A DNA stretch of 64,000 nucleotides from Pseudomonas sp. JQ170C (GCF_035581345.1 NZ_CP141608.1:4246501-4310500); one strand, 5' to 3'. Shown: positions 37,126 through 46,878, numbered from the stretch's first letter. Made by a program: numbers and translations. Notes: generated from the sequence alone by a model not told the origin.

Positions 37126-37175
37126 CCCTCAGGCGCAGCCCCCGGGCGCTGCGCCGGCAATCTGCGGAACCCCTC

Positions 37176-38417
37176 ATGCGTCTGTTTCACACCTCCGACT
37201 GGCACCTGGGTCAAACCCTGCATGGCCAAGAACGCGATTTTGAACACGCCTGCTTTCTTGACTGGCTGCTCGGCCAGCTCAAGCTGCGCCAGCCCGATGC
37301 CCTGTTGATCGCCGGCGACATCTTCGACACGGTCAACCCACCGGTCAAAGCCCAGGAGCGTCTCTACGACTTCATCGTCCAGGCCCACGAACAGCAACCC
37401 AAGCTGAACATCGTGATGATTGCCGGCAACCATGACTCGGGCTCTCGTATCGAGCTGCCGGCGCCGCTCATGCGGCGCCTGCGCACCCACGCCCTGGGCC
37501 GGGTGCAGTGGCTCGACGAAGGCGTCCTCGACAGCGACCGGCTGCTGATCCCGCTGACCAACGCCCGCGGCAAGGTCACCGCCTGGTGCCTGGCCTTGCC
37601 GTTCCTGCGCCCGGCCGAAGTGACCGGCGCCCATCTGGGCGACGATTACCTGCGCGGTATCCGCCAGGTCCACGAGCGCCTGATCGAGGCCGCGCTCGAA
37701 CGGCGCAAGCCGGGCCAGGCACTGATCGCCGTGAGCCACGCACACATGGCCGGCGGTTCGATCTCGGAAGACTCCGAACGCAGCCTGATCATCGGCAACG
37801 CCGAAGCCTTGCCTGCCAGCCTGTTCAGCAAGGACATCAGCTACGTGGCCCTGGGGCATCTGCACAAGCCGCAGCGGGTCAACCGCGAAGAGCGTATTCG
37901 CTACAGTGGTTCGCCGATCCCGCTGTCGTTCTCCGAGATCGGTTATCAGCACCAGATCCTCGAAATCGAACTGGACGGCGCCACGCTGGCCAGCGTCGAG
38001 TCGCGCCTGGTGCCGCGGGCGGTGCACTTGCAGCGCCTGGGCCCGGCGCCGCTGAGCGAGATTCTCGAACACCTGGCCGACTTGCCGGTGATCGACCTGC
38101 TTGAAGACCCGCAACGCCAGCCCTGGCTGGAGATCCGGGTGCAACTGGACGAGCCGCAACCCGACCTGCGCCAGCAACTGGAAACCGCGTTGCAGGGTAA
38201 AGCCGTGCGCCTGGTGCGCATCGGCGCCGAATACGCCGGCAACCGCGCAGGCGAGGACCTGGACGAGGATGCACTGGTGGAGCTGGGGCAAATGACCCCG
38301 CACGAACTGTTCAGCCGTGCCTGGGCCCAGGCCTACGGCAGCGCCGTGGACGACCAGACCCTGGCCGATTTCGCCCTGCTGCTGCAGGACGTCCAGCACG
38401 AGGAGGAGCAGCCATGA
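37176..38417 (+). CDS. sbcD: Exonuclease subunit SbcD (Mre11 family)
   Basis: The 413-residue nuclease has all Mre11-type metallophosphoesterase motifs: TSDWHLGQ, AGDIFDT, AGNHDSGSR, SHAHMAGG and ALGHLHKPQ. With SbcC it forms the double-strand exonuclease and hairpin endonuclease that cleaves DNA palindromes and blocked ends. It overlaps sbcC by ATGA, so translation is coupled. Confidence 0.97.
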   Translation: MRLFHTSDWHLGQTLHGQERDFEHACFLDWLLGQLKLRQPDALLIAGDIFDTVNPPVKAQERLYDFIVQAHEQQPKLNIVMIAGNHDSGSRIELPAPLMRRLRTHALGRVQWLDEGVLDSDRLLIPLTNARGKVTAWCLALPFLRPAEVTGAHLGDDYLRGIRQVHERLIEAALERRKPGQALIAVSHAHMAGGSISEDSERSLIIGNAEALPASLFSKDISYVALGHLHKPQRVNREERIRYSGSPIPLSFSEIGYQHQILEIELDGATLASVESRLVPRAVHLQRLGPAPLSEILEHLADLPVIDLLEDPQRQPWLEIRVQLDEPQPDLRQQLETALQGKAVRLVRIGAEYAGNRAGEDLDEDALVELGQMTPHELFSRAWAQAYGSAVDDQTLADFALLLQDVQHEEEQP

Positions 38418-41400
38418 AGATTCTTGCCATTCGCCTGAAGAACCTGGCCTCCCTGGCCGGTCCCTTTGAAATCGACTTTACCGCCGAACCCCTGGCCAGC
38501 GCCGGCCTGTTCGCCATCACCGGCCCCACAGGCGCGGGCAAGAGCACCCTGCTCGATGCCCTGTGCCTGGCACTGTTCGGCGCGGTACCGCGGCTGAGCA
38601 ACATCGGCCGCGAAACCAAGCTGCCGGAAGTCGACAGCGACATCCTCACCAGCGACCCGCGCACCCTGTTGCGCCGCGGTACCGGCAGCGGCTTTGCCGA
38701 GGTCGACTTCGTCGGCATCGACGGGCGCCGCTACCGCGCCCGCTGGGAAGCCAACCGCGCCCGCGACAAGGCCAATGGCAAGCTGCAAGGCAGCCGCCAG
38801 AGCCTGCACGACCTGGACAGCGACCAACTGCTGAGCAACCAGAGCAAGGCTGAGTACAAGCAACTGATCGAATCGCGCCTGGGCCTTAACTTCGAGCAGT
38901 TCACCCGCGCCGTGATGCTGGCCCAGAGCGAGTTCAGCGCCTTCCTCAAGGCCGACGACAAAGACCGCAGCGAGCTGCTGGAAAAGCTCACCAATACGGC
39001 GATCTACAGCCAACTGGGGCGCCGCGCCTACAGCAAGAGCAAGGAGGCCGAGGAGGCCCACAAGGCCCTGCAGGACCAGGCCGCCGGGGTCATGCCCTTG
39101 TCGCCGGAGGCTCGCGCCGAACTCGACCAGCGCTACAACCAGGCCGTGGAACAGCTCAAGGGTGAGCAGGCGCAACTGCGCCAGCTTGAGCTGCAACGGG
39201 CCTGGATGACTGAACTGCTGCAACTGCAAGCCCAAGTCCAGGGCAGCAGCGAACAACTGCTCAGTGCCCAACAGCACAGCGACAGCCTGCACGACGAGCG
39301 CCTGAACCTGAAACGCCTGGAGCACCTGGCCCCGCAACGGCATCAATTCGCCCGCCAGCAGGCGCTCGACAGCCAGCTGTCACCCTTGGCCGCCAGCATC
39401 AGTGCCCAGCACCAGCAGCACAACGCCTTGCTCACGCATCAGCAGCAGTTGCAGCAGCAACAACTCGATGCCCAGCAGGCGCTGGCGCAAGCGTTGGCGC
39501 AGCAAAGCGAAAGCGCACCGTTGCTGCGCCAGGCCTTTGCCGAGCAGAACACCCTGGCGCGCCTGTCCCAGGAACTGGCCAGTTGCCAATCCCTCAAGCT
39601 GCAAGCGGAACTTGCCTGCAGCGAGGGTCAACAGCAGTTGGCCAACCTGCTCGAACAACAGCGACTGACCGAGCAACGCCTCGGCCAGATCAGCGAGCAA
39701 CTGGCGCAAAGTGCTTCCCTCGCTGGCCTCAGCGAAGCCTGGAACGCCTACCGCGATCGTCTGCAACAACTGATGCAGTTGGGCAACCGCCTCAACCAGG
39801 GCCGCGCGGAGCTGCCCGGCCTGCAAGAGAGGGCGACCCAGGCGAGTGAGGCGCTGGAGCAACAACGTGCCGCCATCGCCCTGCTCTACCACGAAGCCCA
39901 GGCCGAGCCCGACGCCCTGGCCGAGCAGGTCGGTCTGCTGGGCGAGCTGCTGCAGAAAAACCGCCAACAGCAACGCCAGGTGGAAGCACTCAGCCGGCTC
40001 TGGGGCCAACAACACGAGCTGGACCAGCGCCTCGCGGCCCTGCGCGAGCGCCAGCAGAGCGCCCTCAAGCAACGCGAGCAACTGATCAGCGAAGGCCTCA
40101 ACGGCAAGACCCGGCTGACCGCTGCCGAGCAGGCGCTGAACGTCACCCGGCAATTGCTGGAGCGCCAGCGCCTGGCCCGCAGCCAGAGCGTCGAAGCGTT
40201 GCGCGCACAGTTGCAGGACGACCAGCCCTGCCCGGTGTGTGGCAGCCAGGAACATCCCTACCATCAGCCCGAAGCCTTGCTGCAGAGCCTGGGTCGGCAT
40301 GACCAGGACGAAGAGCGCAACGCCCAGCAGGAAGTCGATGCGCTGAAGCAGCAGCTCGACGAACTGCGTACACAGCTGGGCGGCGTCAACGGCCAGATCA
40401 AGGAGTACCTGCACCAGCAGGAGCAGTTGGCCGAGCAACAGCAGGCCCTGTCACCCACCCTGCAGGCCCATGAACTCTTCCCGGTGCTCTGCGAGCAGGA
40501 CATCAGCCAGCGAACGGCCTGGCTGGAATTGCAGGCGCGACGCCTGAACGACGACATCAGCCGCGACGAGCAGCGCCAGCACACCCTGCTGACCCTGCAA
40601 AAAGACGCCGCCCGCCTGCAGCAACAACTGAACGCGGCGACCGAGGCCTGCCAGCAGGCCAATCAGCAACTGAACCATCAACAGCAGGCCCTGGCTGCCG
40701 ATCAGGAACGCCTGGAGCAAGACCTGGGCAGTTTCGCCAACCTGCTGCCAGCCGAGATACTCGACGACCTGCGCCAGGCGCCGGCCGCAACGTTCCTGCG
40801 CCTGGACCAGCAACTGGCCCAGCGGCTGGACCTGCTGCAACGGCAAAAGGATGAACAGCAAGAGCTCAGCGAACGCCAGCAGACCCTGGACAAGACCCAG
40901 CTTCAGCAGCAGACACGCGTGCAGAAACAACAGGAACTGCAGCAGCAGTACGCCGAACTTGAGCGTCAGCAACACGCCAGCCAGGCAAGCCTCACGACCC
41001 TGATCGGTGAGCAACCCAGCGCCGAGCAGTGGCAGCAGCACCTGGAGCAGGCCGTGGAACAGGCACGCCAGCTCGATGCCCAGGCTGCCCGCCACTTGCA
41101 GGACACCCAGGCACAGTTGATCGAGCTGACCGCGCAGGTGAAAGCCAACGAGGAACGCCTGACCACACTGGAGCAGGAAAGCAACGACGTCCGGGCGCAG
41201 ATCGCGCAATGGCGCCAGGCTCATCCCGAGCTCGATGACAGTGGTCTTGAGCAACTGCTGGCGCTGGACGACAACGCCGTCGCGCAACTGCGCCAGCGCC
41301 TGCAAGACAGCGACAAAGCCCTGGAACAAGCGCAGATCCTGCTCAAGGAACGCCAGCAACGCCTGGAGCAACATCAGGCCCTGGCCACGCTCGAGTTGCC

Positions 41401-42061
41401 CGCCGAGGCGCTGGAACAGGCGATGGAAAGCCTGCAAGGCCAGCTTGCGATCAGCGAACAGGCTTGCGCCGAACTGCGCGCCGAGCAGGCCGACGACCAG
41501 CGTCGGCAACAGGCCAACCAGGCCCTGGCCGAGCAAATTGCCCGAGCGTATAGCGAGTGGCAACGCTGGGCACGGCTCAATGCCCTGATCGGCTCAGCCA
41601 CCGGCGACACCTTCCGCAAGATCGCCCAGGGCTACAACCTGGACCTTCTGGTGCACCACGCCAACGCCCAGCTTCGCCAGCTGGCCCGCCGTTATCGCCT
41701 CAAGCGTGGCGGCAGCCTGCTCGGTCTCTTGGTGATGGACACTGAAATGGGCGACGAACTGCGCTCGGTGCATTCGCTGTCTGGCGGCGAGACGTTCCTG
41801 GTCTCGCTGGCCTTGGCCCTGGGCCTGGCGTCGATGGCTTCGAGCACCCTGCGCATCGAGTCGCTGTTTATCGACGAAGGCTTTGGCAGCCTGGACCCGG
41901 AATCCCTGCAACTGGCCATGGATGCCCTGGATGGCCTGCAGGCCCAGGGCCGCAAGGTCGCGGTGATCTCCCATGTGCAGGAAATGCATGAACGCATCCC
42001 GGTGCAGATCCAGGTGCGGCGCCAAGGCAATGGTTTGAGCAGCGTGGAGGTCAGTGGATGA
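38414..42061 (+). CDS. sbcC: Exonuclease subunit SbcC (Rad50 family)
   Basis: The 1215-residue SMC-like ATPase has Walker A GPTGAGKST near residue 40 and a coiled coil of about 900 residues very rich in Gln, Leu and Ala. The zinc hook CPVCG is near residue 605, the signature motif SLSGGETFLVSLALALGL near 1122, and Walker B SLFIDEGFGSLD near 1150. It is the ATPase of the SbcCD nuclease. Its length is normal for Pseudomonas. A GST gene overlaps its stop. Confidence 0.97.
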   Translation: MKILAIRLKNLASLAGPFEIDFTAEPLASAGLFAITGPTGAGKSTLLDALCLALFGAVPRLSNIGRETKLPEVDSDILTSDPRTLLRRGTGSGFAEVDFVGIDGRRYRARWEANRARDKANGKLQGSRQSLHDLDSDQLLSNQSKAEYKQLIESRLGLNFEQFTRAVMLAQSEFSAFLKADDKDRSELLEKLTNTAIYSQLGRRAYSKSKEAEEAHKALQDQAAGVMPLSPEARAELDQRYNQAVEQLKGEQAQLRQLELQRAWMTELLQLQAQVQGSSEQLLSAQQHSDSLHDERLNLKRLEHLAPQRHQFARQQALDSQLSPLAASISAQHQQHNALLTHQQQLQQQQLDAQQALAQALAQQSESAPLLRQAFAEQNTLARLSQELASCQSLKLQAELACSEGQQQLANLLEQQRLTEQRLGQISEQLAQSASLAGLSEAWNAYRDRLQQLMQLGNRLNQGRAELPGLQERATQASEALEQQRAAIALLYHEAQAEPDALAEQVGLLGELLQKNRQQQRQVEALSRLWGQQHELDQRLAALRERQQSALKQREQLISEGLNGKTRLTAAEQALNVTRQLLERQRLARSQSVEALRAQLQDDQPCPVCGSQEHPYHQPEALLQSLGRHDQDEERNAQQEVDALKQQLDELRTQLGGVNGQIKEYLHQQEQLAEQQQALSPTLQAHELFPVLCEQDISQRTAWLELQARRLNDDISRDEQRQHTLLTLQKDAARLQQQLNAATEACQQANQQLNHQQQALAADQERLEQDLGSFANLLPAEILDDLRQAPAATFLRLDQQLAQRLDLLQRQKDEQQELSERQQTLDKTQLQQQTRVQKQQELQQQYAELERQQHASQASLTTLIGEQPSAEQWQQHLEQAVEQARQLDAQAARHLQDTQAQLIELTAQVKANEERLTTLEQESNDVRAQIAQWRQAHPELDDSGLEQLLALDDNAVAQLRQRLQDSDKALEQAQILLKERQQRLEQHQALATLELPAEALEQAMESLQGQLAISEQACAELRAEQADDQRRQQANQALAEQIARAYSEWQRWARLNALIGSATGDTFRKIAQGYNLDLLVHHANAQLRQLARRYRLKRGGSLLGLLVMDTEMGDELRSVHSLSGGETFLVSLALALGLASMASSTLRIESLFIDEGFGSLDPESLQLAMDALDGLQAQGRKVAVISHVQEMHERIPVQIQVRRQGNGLSSVEVSG

Positions 42062-42651
42062 TCCTGTATTCGTTTCGCCGCTGCCCGTGGGCCATGCGCG
42101 CACGCCTGGCGCTGCGCTATGCCGAGTGCCCGGTGGAGGTTATCGAAGTAAGCCTCAAGGCCAAGCCTGCCGAACTGCTCGCGCTATCGCCCAAGGGTAC
42201 GGTGCCGGTATTGAGTACAGGTGAAGGCGTGCTCGATGAGAGCCTGGAGATCGTGCGCTGGGCCTTGGCCCGGCATGATCCGCAGGACTGGCTGCTGCGC
42301 GCCGACCCGGTGGCGGCGCAGGCGGCCGATGCGCTGATTGCGCGTAACGACCGTGACTTCAAGGTTCAGGTGAACCTGTACAAGTACGCCGAACGTTACC
42401 CGGAGCACTCCCGTGAACACTATCGCCAGCAGGCCGAAGCCTGGCTGGCGGAGCTGGAGGCCCTGTTGGCGCAGCGGCCGTACCTGTTCGCCGAATATCC
42501 GAGCCTGGCGGACGCCGCCTTGATGCCGTTGATGCGCCAGTTTGCCGGGGTCGAGCCGCAGTGGTTCGCCGAGGCGCCCTACCCGCGCCTGCGCGCCTGG
42601 CTGCAAGGGTGGCTGGAGTCGGCGTTGTTCAAGGCGGTCATGGCGAAGTGA
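42058..42651 (+). CDS. Glutathione S-transferase family protein
   Basis: The 197-residue protein has an N-terminal thioredoxin-like domain with RCPWAMRARLALRY (a possible active cysteine at residue 9) and SPKGTVPVL (the cis-proline site). An all-helical C-terminal domain follows (YLFAEYPSLADAALMPLMRQF). It resembles omega/beta-like bacterial GSTs; the substrate is unknown. ATG 42058 overlaps the sbcC stop, so it is coupled to the DNA-repair operon. Its 3' end overlaps the convergent small gene by 14 bases. Confidence 0.88.
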   Translation: MILYSFRRCPWAMRARLALRYAECPVEVIEVSLKAKPAELLALSPKGTVPVLSTGEGVLDESLEIVRWALARHDPQDWLLRADPVAAQAADALIARNDRDFKVQVNLYKYAERYPEHSREHYRQQAEAWLAELEALLAQRPYLFAEYPSLADAALMPLMRQFAGVEPQWFAEAPYPRLRAWLQGWLESALFKAVMAK

Positions 42652-42853
42652 TGGATTGAGCGTGAGTCACGCCCGCGCCTGCAGACTTGTGATCCAGCGC
42701 CGCATAGAAGTGGGCGCTTTGTTGCAGGTACTTCTGGGTGTAGCTGGGGGTGGAGGATTTGCGCTCGCTGATTTCAACCTGAGCGTGGGCAGGCAACACA
42801 ACCGAAGCAGAAATGGCAGAAGCGGCAATGACCGGGAAGATGTTGAAGTTCAT
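42638..42853 (-). CDS. Small exported protein of unknown function
   Basis: The 71-residue product begins with a clear signal peptide (MNFNIFPVIAASAISASVVLPAHA), leaving a mature chain of about 47 residues with SSTPSYTQKYLQQSAHFYA. I do not recognise the family. ATG 42853 is chosen because the signal peptide starts there. Export to the periplasm or beyond is likely. The gene is monocistronic and converges on the GST gene. Confidence 0.7.
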   Translation of the reverse strand: MNFNIFPVIAASAISASVVLPAHAQVEISERKSSTPSYTQKYLQQSAHFYAALDHKSAGAGVTHAQSITSP

Positions 42854-42974
42854 GGCGCTGACCTCGAAGTCTGTGGTTTGAAGTGGCCGTCTCGGGCCTT
42901 GGTCCAAACTTACGCCGCTGACGCGGCGCACAGAAATTCATTGCAGCAGTAGCCATTATCAAGGCGGTTGATAG

Positions 42975-44114
42975 TCAGTCGACAAACTTCAGGTCGGAGG
43001 GCGCGGCCTGGGGCAGCTTCTGTACGGTTTCACCGAGCATGCCGCTGCGCGGATCACGACGGATCACCACGATCTCGTTGCTTTTCTGGTTGGCCACCAA
43101 CAGGAACTTGCCGGACGGGTCGAAGGTGAACTCGCGGGGGTGATCGCCCTCCACACTGCGCTGTTGCACCTTCATCAGCTTGCCGCTGTCGTCATCCACG
43201 GCGAACACCACAATCTCGTTGGCCGTGCCGCGATTGCTGACGTACAGGAATCGCCCGTCGGCCGACAGGTGCAAGGCGCCCGCGGCCTTGGCGGCGGCAT
43301 CGTTCTGTTCGGTCAACGGCAGGCGCTGGCGCTCGGTCAGCTTGCCGTCGTTGTGCTCGAAGACCACCACTTGCGCGCTCATCTCCAGGGTCAGGTAGGC
43401 CTGTTTGCCATCGCTGCTGAATTCCAGATGACGCGGCCCGCTGCCAGGCGGCAGATCAACCGAAGGCGGCTCGGCCGGACTCAGCGGATGCTTGGGGCTG
43501 GCACCGTCGTAGCGGTAGATGAATACCTTGTCGGCGCCCAGGTCGCTGGCGAAGACAAAATGCCCATCGGGCGAGGACACCACCGAATGCACATGGGGGC
43601 CGGCCTGACGCTGCGGATTGGCGCCGCTGGCCTTGTGGCGGTCCTGCTGTACCGAAGCCTGCAACTTGCCGTCCTTGTCCACCGGCAGCACGCTCAGGCT
43701 GCCGCCAGGCGTGGGTTGCACACCGTAGTTGGCAACGAACAGGTAGCGCTGGTCGTGACTGAGGCTGGCGTGGGTCGGCTCGTCGCCGGCGCTGCTGACC
43801 TGGTTCAAGGGTTTGAGGGTGCCGTCTTTAGCGCTGATGGAAAAGCTGCTGGCCTGCCCCTTGCCCTCACCGTTCTCGTTGACCGCAAACAGCAGCCGGT
43901 TATCCACCGAGAGGGTCAACCAGGAAGGGTTTTCGCTTTTGAGCACCTGCAACGGCTTTTCGCCGATCAGGCCACTGACGCTGCTGAAGGCATAACGGTA
44001 CAGCCCCTCACTGGCACCATCGGTGTAGCTGCCCACCAGCAACTGCGCACTGTGGGCGGTGGCACAGACACTCATGGCACTAGCGATCAACAGGGTCGTC
44101 AGCTGGCGTTTCAT
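42975..44114 (-). CDS. Exported lactonase-family seven-bladed beta-propeller
   Basis: The 379-residue protein has a signal peptide (MKRQLTTLLIASAMSVCATA) and then repeats of the 6-phosphogluconolactonase-like propeller (LLVGSYTDGASEGLYRYAF, PSWLTLSVDNRLLFAVNE, EPTHASLSHDQRYLFVANYG, GPRHLEFSSDGKQAYLTLE, HPREFTFDPSGKFLLVANQ). Cytosolic relatives hydrolyse 6-phosphogluconolactone. A periplasmic copy probably acts on another lactone, such as gluconolactone, or is structural. AGGA lies six bases before ATG 44114. The start lies inside the preceding gene (35-base overlap), implying coupling. Confidence 0.87.
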   Translation of the reverse strand: MKRQLTTLLIASAMSVCATAHSAQLLVGSYTDGASEGLYRYAFSSVSGLIGEKPLQVLKSENPSWLTLSVDNRLLFAVNENGEGKGQASSFSISAKDGTLKPLNQVSSAGDEPTHASLSHDQRYLFVANYGVQPTPGGSLSVLPVDKDGKLQASVQQDRHKASGANPQRQAGPHVHSVVSSPDGHFVFASDLGADKVFIYRYDGASPKHPLSPAEPPSVDLPPGSGPRHLEFSSDGKQAYLTLEMSAQVVVFEHNDGKLTERQRLPLTEQNDAAAKAAGALHLSADGRFLYVSNRGTANEIVVFAVDDDSGKLMKVQQRSVEGDHPREFTFDPSGKFLLVANQKSNEIVVIRRDPRSGMLGETVQKLPQAAPSDLKFVD

Positions 44115-44370
44115 CGTCATCCTCGTCCGGTGCGCGAAAGGCACTCATACAGACTAGTCGATGCTCGCTGGCGTCGGCAGCGATCAGCCAGTCCTGGCCC
44201 TCGGCACGGGCGGCGGCGATCTGCTCGGTGGTGAAGTTCCACTTCTTCAGGGCCCGACCGTCCATGCACTCGATGTGCAAGCCGGTGTCGTCGAAGGTGA
44301 AGTCAAAGGCATGCAGGCCGTCGATCAGGAGCATGTCGCAGGCTTGCAGGGCTTGGGAAAGGGTTGTCAT
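44080..44370 (-). CDS. Small acidic protein, DUF5629-like
   Basis: The 96-residue protein MTTLSQALQACDMLLIDGLH ends in a strongly acidic tail (DEDDDETPADDP). It is short and cytoplasmic, and I associate it only loosely with a Pseudomonas-specific DUF family. Its last 35 bases overlap the start of the lactonase gene in another frame, so both are on one transcript. Function unknown. Confidence 0.75.
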   Translation of the reverse strand: MTTLSQALQACDMLLIDGLHAFDFTFDDTGLHIECMDGRALKKWNFTTEQIAAARAEGQDWLIAADASEHRLVCMSAFRAPDEDDDETPADDPVDR

Positions 44371-44414
44371 TGCGAAGGTATCGTCAGGCTGAAAGCGGCA
44401 TGATACCTGAAAGC

Positions 44415-44467
44415 ATCGCGGGGCAAGCCCGCTCCTACCGTGGATAGGAGCGGGCTTGCCCCGCGAT
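44415..44467. repeat. Inverted REP pair
   Basis: ATCGCGGGGCAAGCCCGCTC at 44415 is repeated inverted at 44445-44467, seven bases apart. It lies between the stop of the exporter gene and the start of the DUF5629-like gene. Confidence 0.95.
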
Positions 44468-44472
44468 TTCAC

Positions 44473-46878
44473 TCAGTGGGCGAAGAGCGACTTGCTCTCC
44501 TGGCCCGCCATTTTCTCCGGTTTGATCAGGAACCGTGCCAGTGCCGGCAGCAGCCACAGCGCACCGAACATGTTCCACAGCAGCATGAAGGTCAGCATCA
44601 GGCCCATGTCGGCCTGGAACTTGATGGCCGAGAAGATCCAGGTGCACACGCCGATGGCCAGGCACAGGCCGGTGAACAGCACCGCCTTGCCGGTGGACTT
44701 GAGCGTCTGGTAGTAGGCTTCCTGAAGCGGCAGGCCAGCCCGCAGGAAACTCTCCAGGCGGCTGTAGATGTAGATGCCGTAGTCGACACCGATACCCACA
44801 CCCAACGCCACCACCGGCAGGGTCGCCACCTTCACACCGATGCCCATGAAGGCCATCAGGGCGTTGCCCAGCACCGAGGTCAGCACCAGCGGCAGGACAA
44901 TACACAAAGTCGCGGCGAACGAGCGGAAGGTGATCATGCACATCACCGCCACACAGATGTACACCAGGATCAGGATGGTCAGCTCGGCCGACTTGATCAC
45001 TTCGTTGGTGGCCGCCTCGATCCCGGCGTTACCCGCTGCCAGAAGGAACTCCAGGCCTTCCTTGTTGTGGGTGTCGGCGAACTCTTTGACCGCATTGACC
45101 GCACGGTCCAGGGTCTCGGCCTTGTGGTCGTTGAGGTACACCAGCACCGGTGCCAGCGAGCAATCGGCGTTATACAGGCCGTCGGCACGGGCGATGGAGC
45201 TGTTGAGGACGTCCGGGTTGCGCGACAGGCTTTCCCATTTCAGGTTGCCTTCGTTCATGCCCTTGATCATCTGCTTGGACACCGTCACCAGCGAGATGGC
45301 CGACTGCACGCCCGGGGTGTTCTCCATCTTCCACATCAGCTCGTCGATCGGCGCCATGGTCGAGTGCACCGAGCAGCCTTCGGACGGCGTCTTGACCATC
45401 ACCACCAACACGTCGGAGCTGGTGGAGTAATTGTCGATGATGAAGCTGTTGTCCTTGTTGTAGCGCGAGTCCGGGCGCAGCTCCGGCGCACCCTGGTCAA
45501 GGTCACCGATCTTCAGGTTCTGGCTGTACCAGAGGCCGCCACCGAAGGCCAGCAGGGCCAGGACGATGGACACCGGTGCCACCTTGGCGCTGGCGAAGTT
45601 GGACAGCAGGCGCCAGAACGGGTGTTCGCGGGTCGCGTCCTTCTTGCTGCGCTCGATTGCCTTCTTGCTGATGCCGACATAGGAGATCGCCACCGGCAGC
45701 AGGATCAGGTTGGTGAACACGATCACCGCCACACCGATGGACGCACCGATGGCCAGCTCGCGGATCACACCGATGTCGATGATCAGCAGGGTGATGAAGC
45801 CCACGGCGTCGGCCAGGATGGCGATCATCCCCGGCAGGAACAGCTGCCGGAATGTACGCCGCGCGGCGGTCAGGGCATTGTCGGCGTCGCTCGATTGCAG
45901 GGCGATGCCGTTGATCTTTTGCACGCCATGGGAAATACCGATGGCAAAGATCAGGAACGGCACCAGCATCGAGTACGGATCAAGCCCGAAACCTACCGCG
46001 TGCATCAGCCCCAGTTGCCAGACCACCGCCACCAGGGTGGTGATCAGCACGGCGATGGTGCTGCGGATGCACCAAGTGAACCAGTACAACAGCACCCAGG
46101 TGATCACCAGGGCAATGCCGAAGAACATCACCACCATGATCAAGCCATCGATCAGGTCGCCGACCTTCTTGGCAAAACCGACGATGTGCACTTTCACATT
46201 GGGGTTCTGGGCCTGGAACTTGTCGCGGATCTTCTCTTCAAGCTGGTGGGAGAACTGCTGGTAATCGAGCTTGATCAACTTGCCCTGGTCTTGCGGGTCC
46301 GGGTAGGACTCCAGCAGCGGCACGTCGATGATGCTCGATTTGAAGTTGTTGGCCACCAGGCGCCCGACCTGACCTGACTTGAGCACGTTGTTGCGCAGCA
46401 GGTCGAGGCTGTCGGCCGAACCGTCGTAGGTGTTGGGGATGACCTCGCCACCGGCAAAGCCCTCTTCGGTCACTTCGGTCCAGCGAACGCTGGGGCTCCA
46501 CAGCGACTTGAGGCCGGAACGGTCGACACCGGGAATATAGAAGACCTCGTCGTGGATCTGACGCAGGGTCTCCATGTACTCCTTGCTGAAGATATCGCCA
46601 TCGGTAGCTTCGACCGAGATACGCACGGTGTTGCCGAGGTTGGCCAGGTCGTTGCGGTGTTCGAGCATCTTCTCGATGAAGGGGTGCTCGAGCGGAATCA
46701 TTTTCTCGAAGCTGGTCGAAGGACGAATCTGCGTGGCCTGCCAGAACAGGAACACACTGACCAGCAGGCAGATGAGAATCACCACCGGGCGGTTATTGAA
46801 GATCAGGCGCTCAAGCAGCGTCGCCTTGTCCTGATGGTGCTGCTGCTGATTCATGTTGAACTGCTCCCGACTGGTCAT
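44473..46878 (-). CDS. MMPL/RND-family exporter
   Basis: The 801-residue inner membrane protein has the RND duplication: a helix near residue 35, a periplasmic domain, five helices, then the same again (GLIMVVMFFGIALVITWVLL, MLVPFLIFAIGISHGVQKIN, ILVYICVAVMCMITF, VVALGVGIGVDYGIYIYSRL, LCLAIGVCTWIFSAIKF). The GIGVDYGIY stretch is typical of MMPL and hopanoid/lipid transporter relatives. No adaptor or outer membrane channel gene is adjacent. Translation is coupled to the YCF48-like gene by an ATGA overlap. A hydrophobic substrate is likely, but its identity is unknown. Confidence 0.88.
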   Translation of the reverse strand: MTSREQFNMNQQQHHQDKATLLERLIFNNRPVVILICLLVSVFLFWQATQIRPSTSFEKMIPLEHPFIEKMLEHRNDLANLGNTVRISVEATDGDIFSKEYMETLRQIHDEVFYIPGVDRSGLKSLWSPSVRWTEVTEEGFAGGEVIPNTYDGSADSLDLLRNNVLKSGQVGRLVANNFKSSIIDVPLLESYPDPQDQGKLIKLDYQQFSHQLEEKIRDKFQAQNPNVKVHIVGFAKKVGDLIDGLIMVVMFFGIALVITWVLLYWFTWCIRSTIAVLITTLVAVVWQLGLMHAVGFGLDPYSMLVPFLIFAIGISHGVQKINGIALQSSDADNALTAARRTFRQLFLPGMIAILADAVGFITLLIIDIGVIRELAIGASIGVAVIVFTNLILLPVAISYVGISKKAIERSKKDATREHPFWRLLSNFASAKVAPVSIVLALLAFGGGLWYSQNLKIGDLDQGAPELRPDSRYNKDNSFIIDNYSTSSDVLVVMVKTPSEGCSVHSTMAPIDELMWKMENTPGVQSAISLVTVSKQMIKGMNEGNLKWESLSRNPDVLNSSIARADGLYNADCSLAPVLVYLNDHKAETLDRAVNAVKEFADTHNKEGLEFLLAAGNAGIEAATNEVIKSAELTILILVYICVAVMCMITFRSFAATLCIVLPLVLTSVLGNALMAFMGIGVKVATLPVVALGVGIGVDYGIYIYSRLESFLRAGLPLQEAYYQTLKSTGKAVLFTGLCLAIGVCTWIFSAIKFQADMGLMLTFMLLWNMFGALWLLPALARFLIKPEKMAGQESKSLFAH

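Noticed and set aside
37126..37175. GC-rich stretch GCAGCCCCCGGGCGCTGC between batD and sbcD considered as a terminator
   Set aside because: The stem is short and imperfect and no T-run follows.
44440..46377. 645-codon open frame opposite the MMPL exporter
   Set aside because: Extremely rich in His, Gln and Asp as expected from the reverse of hydrophobic codons; it begins inside a REP element.
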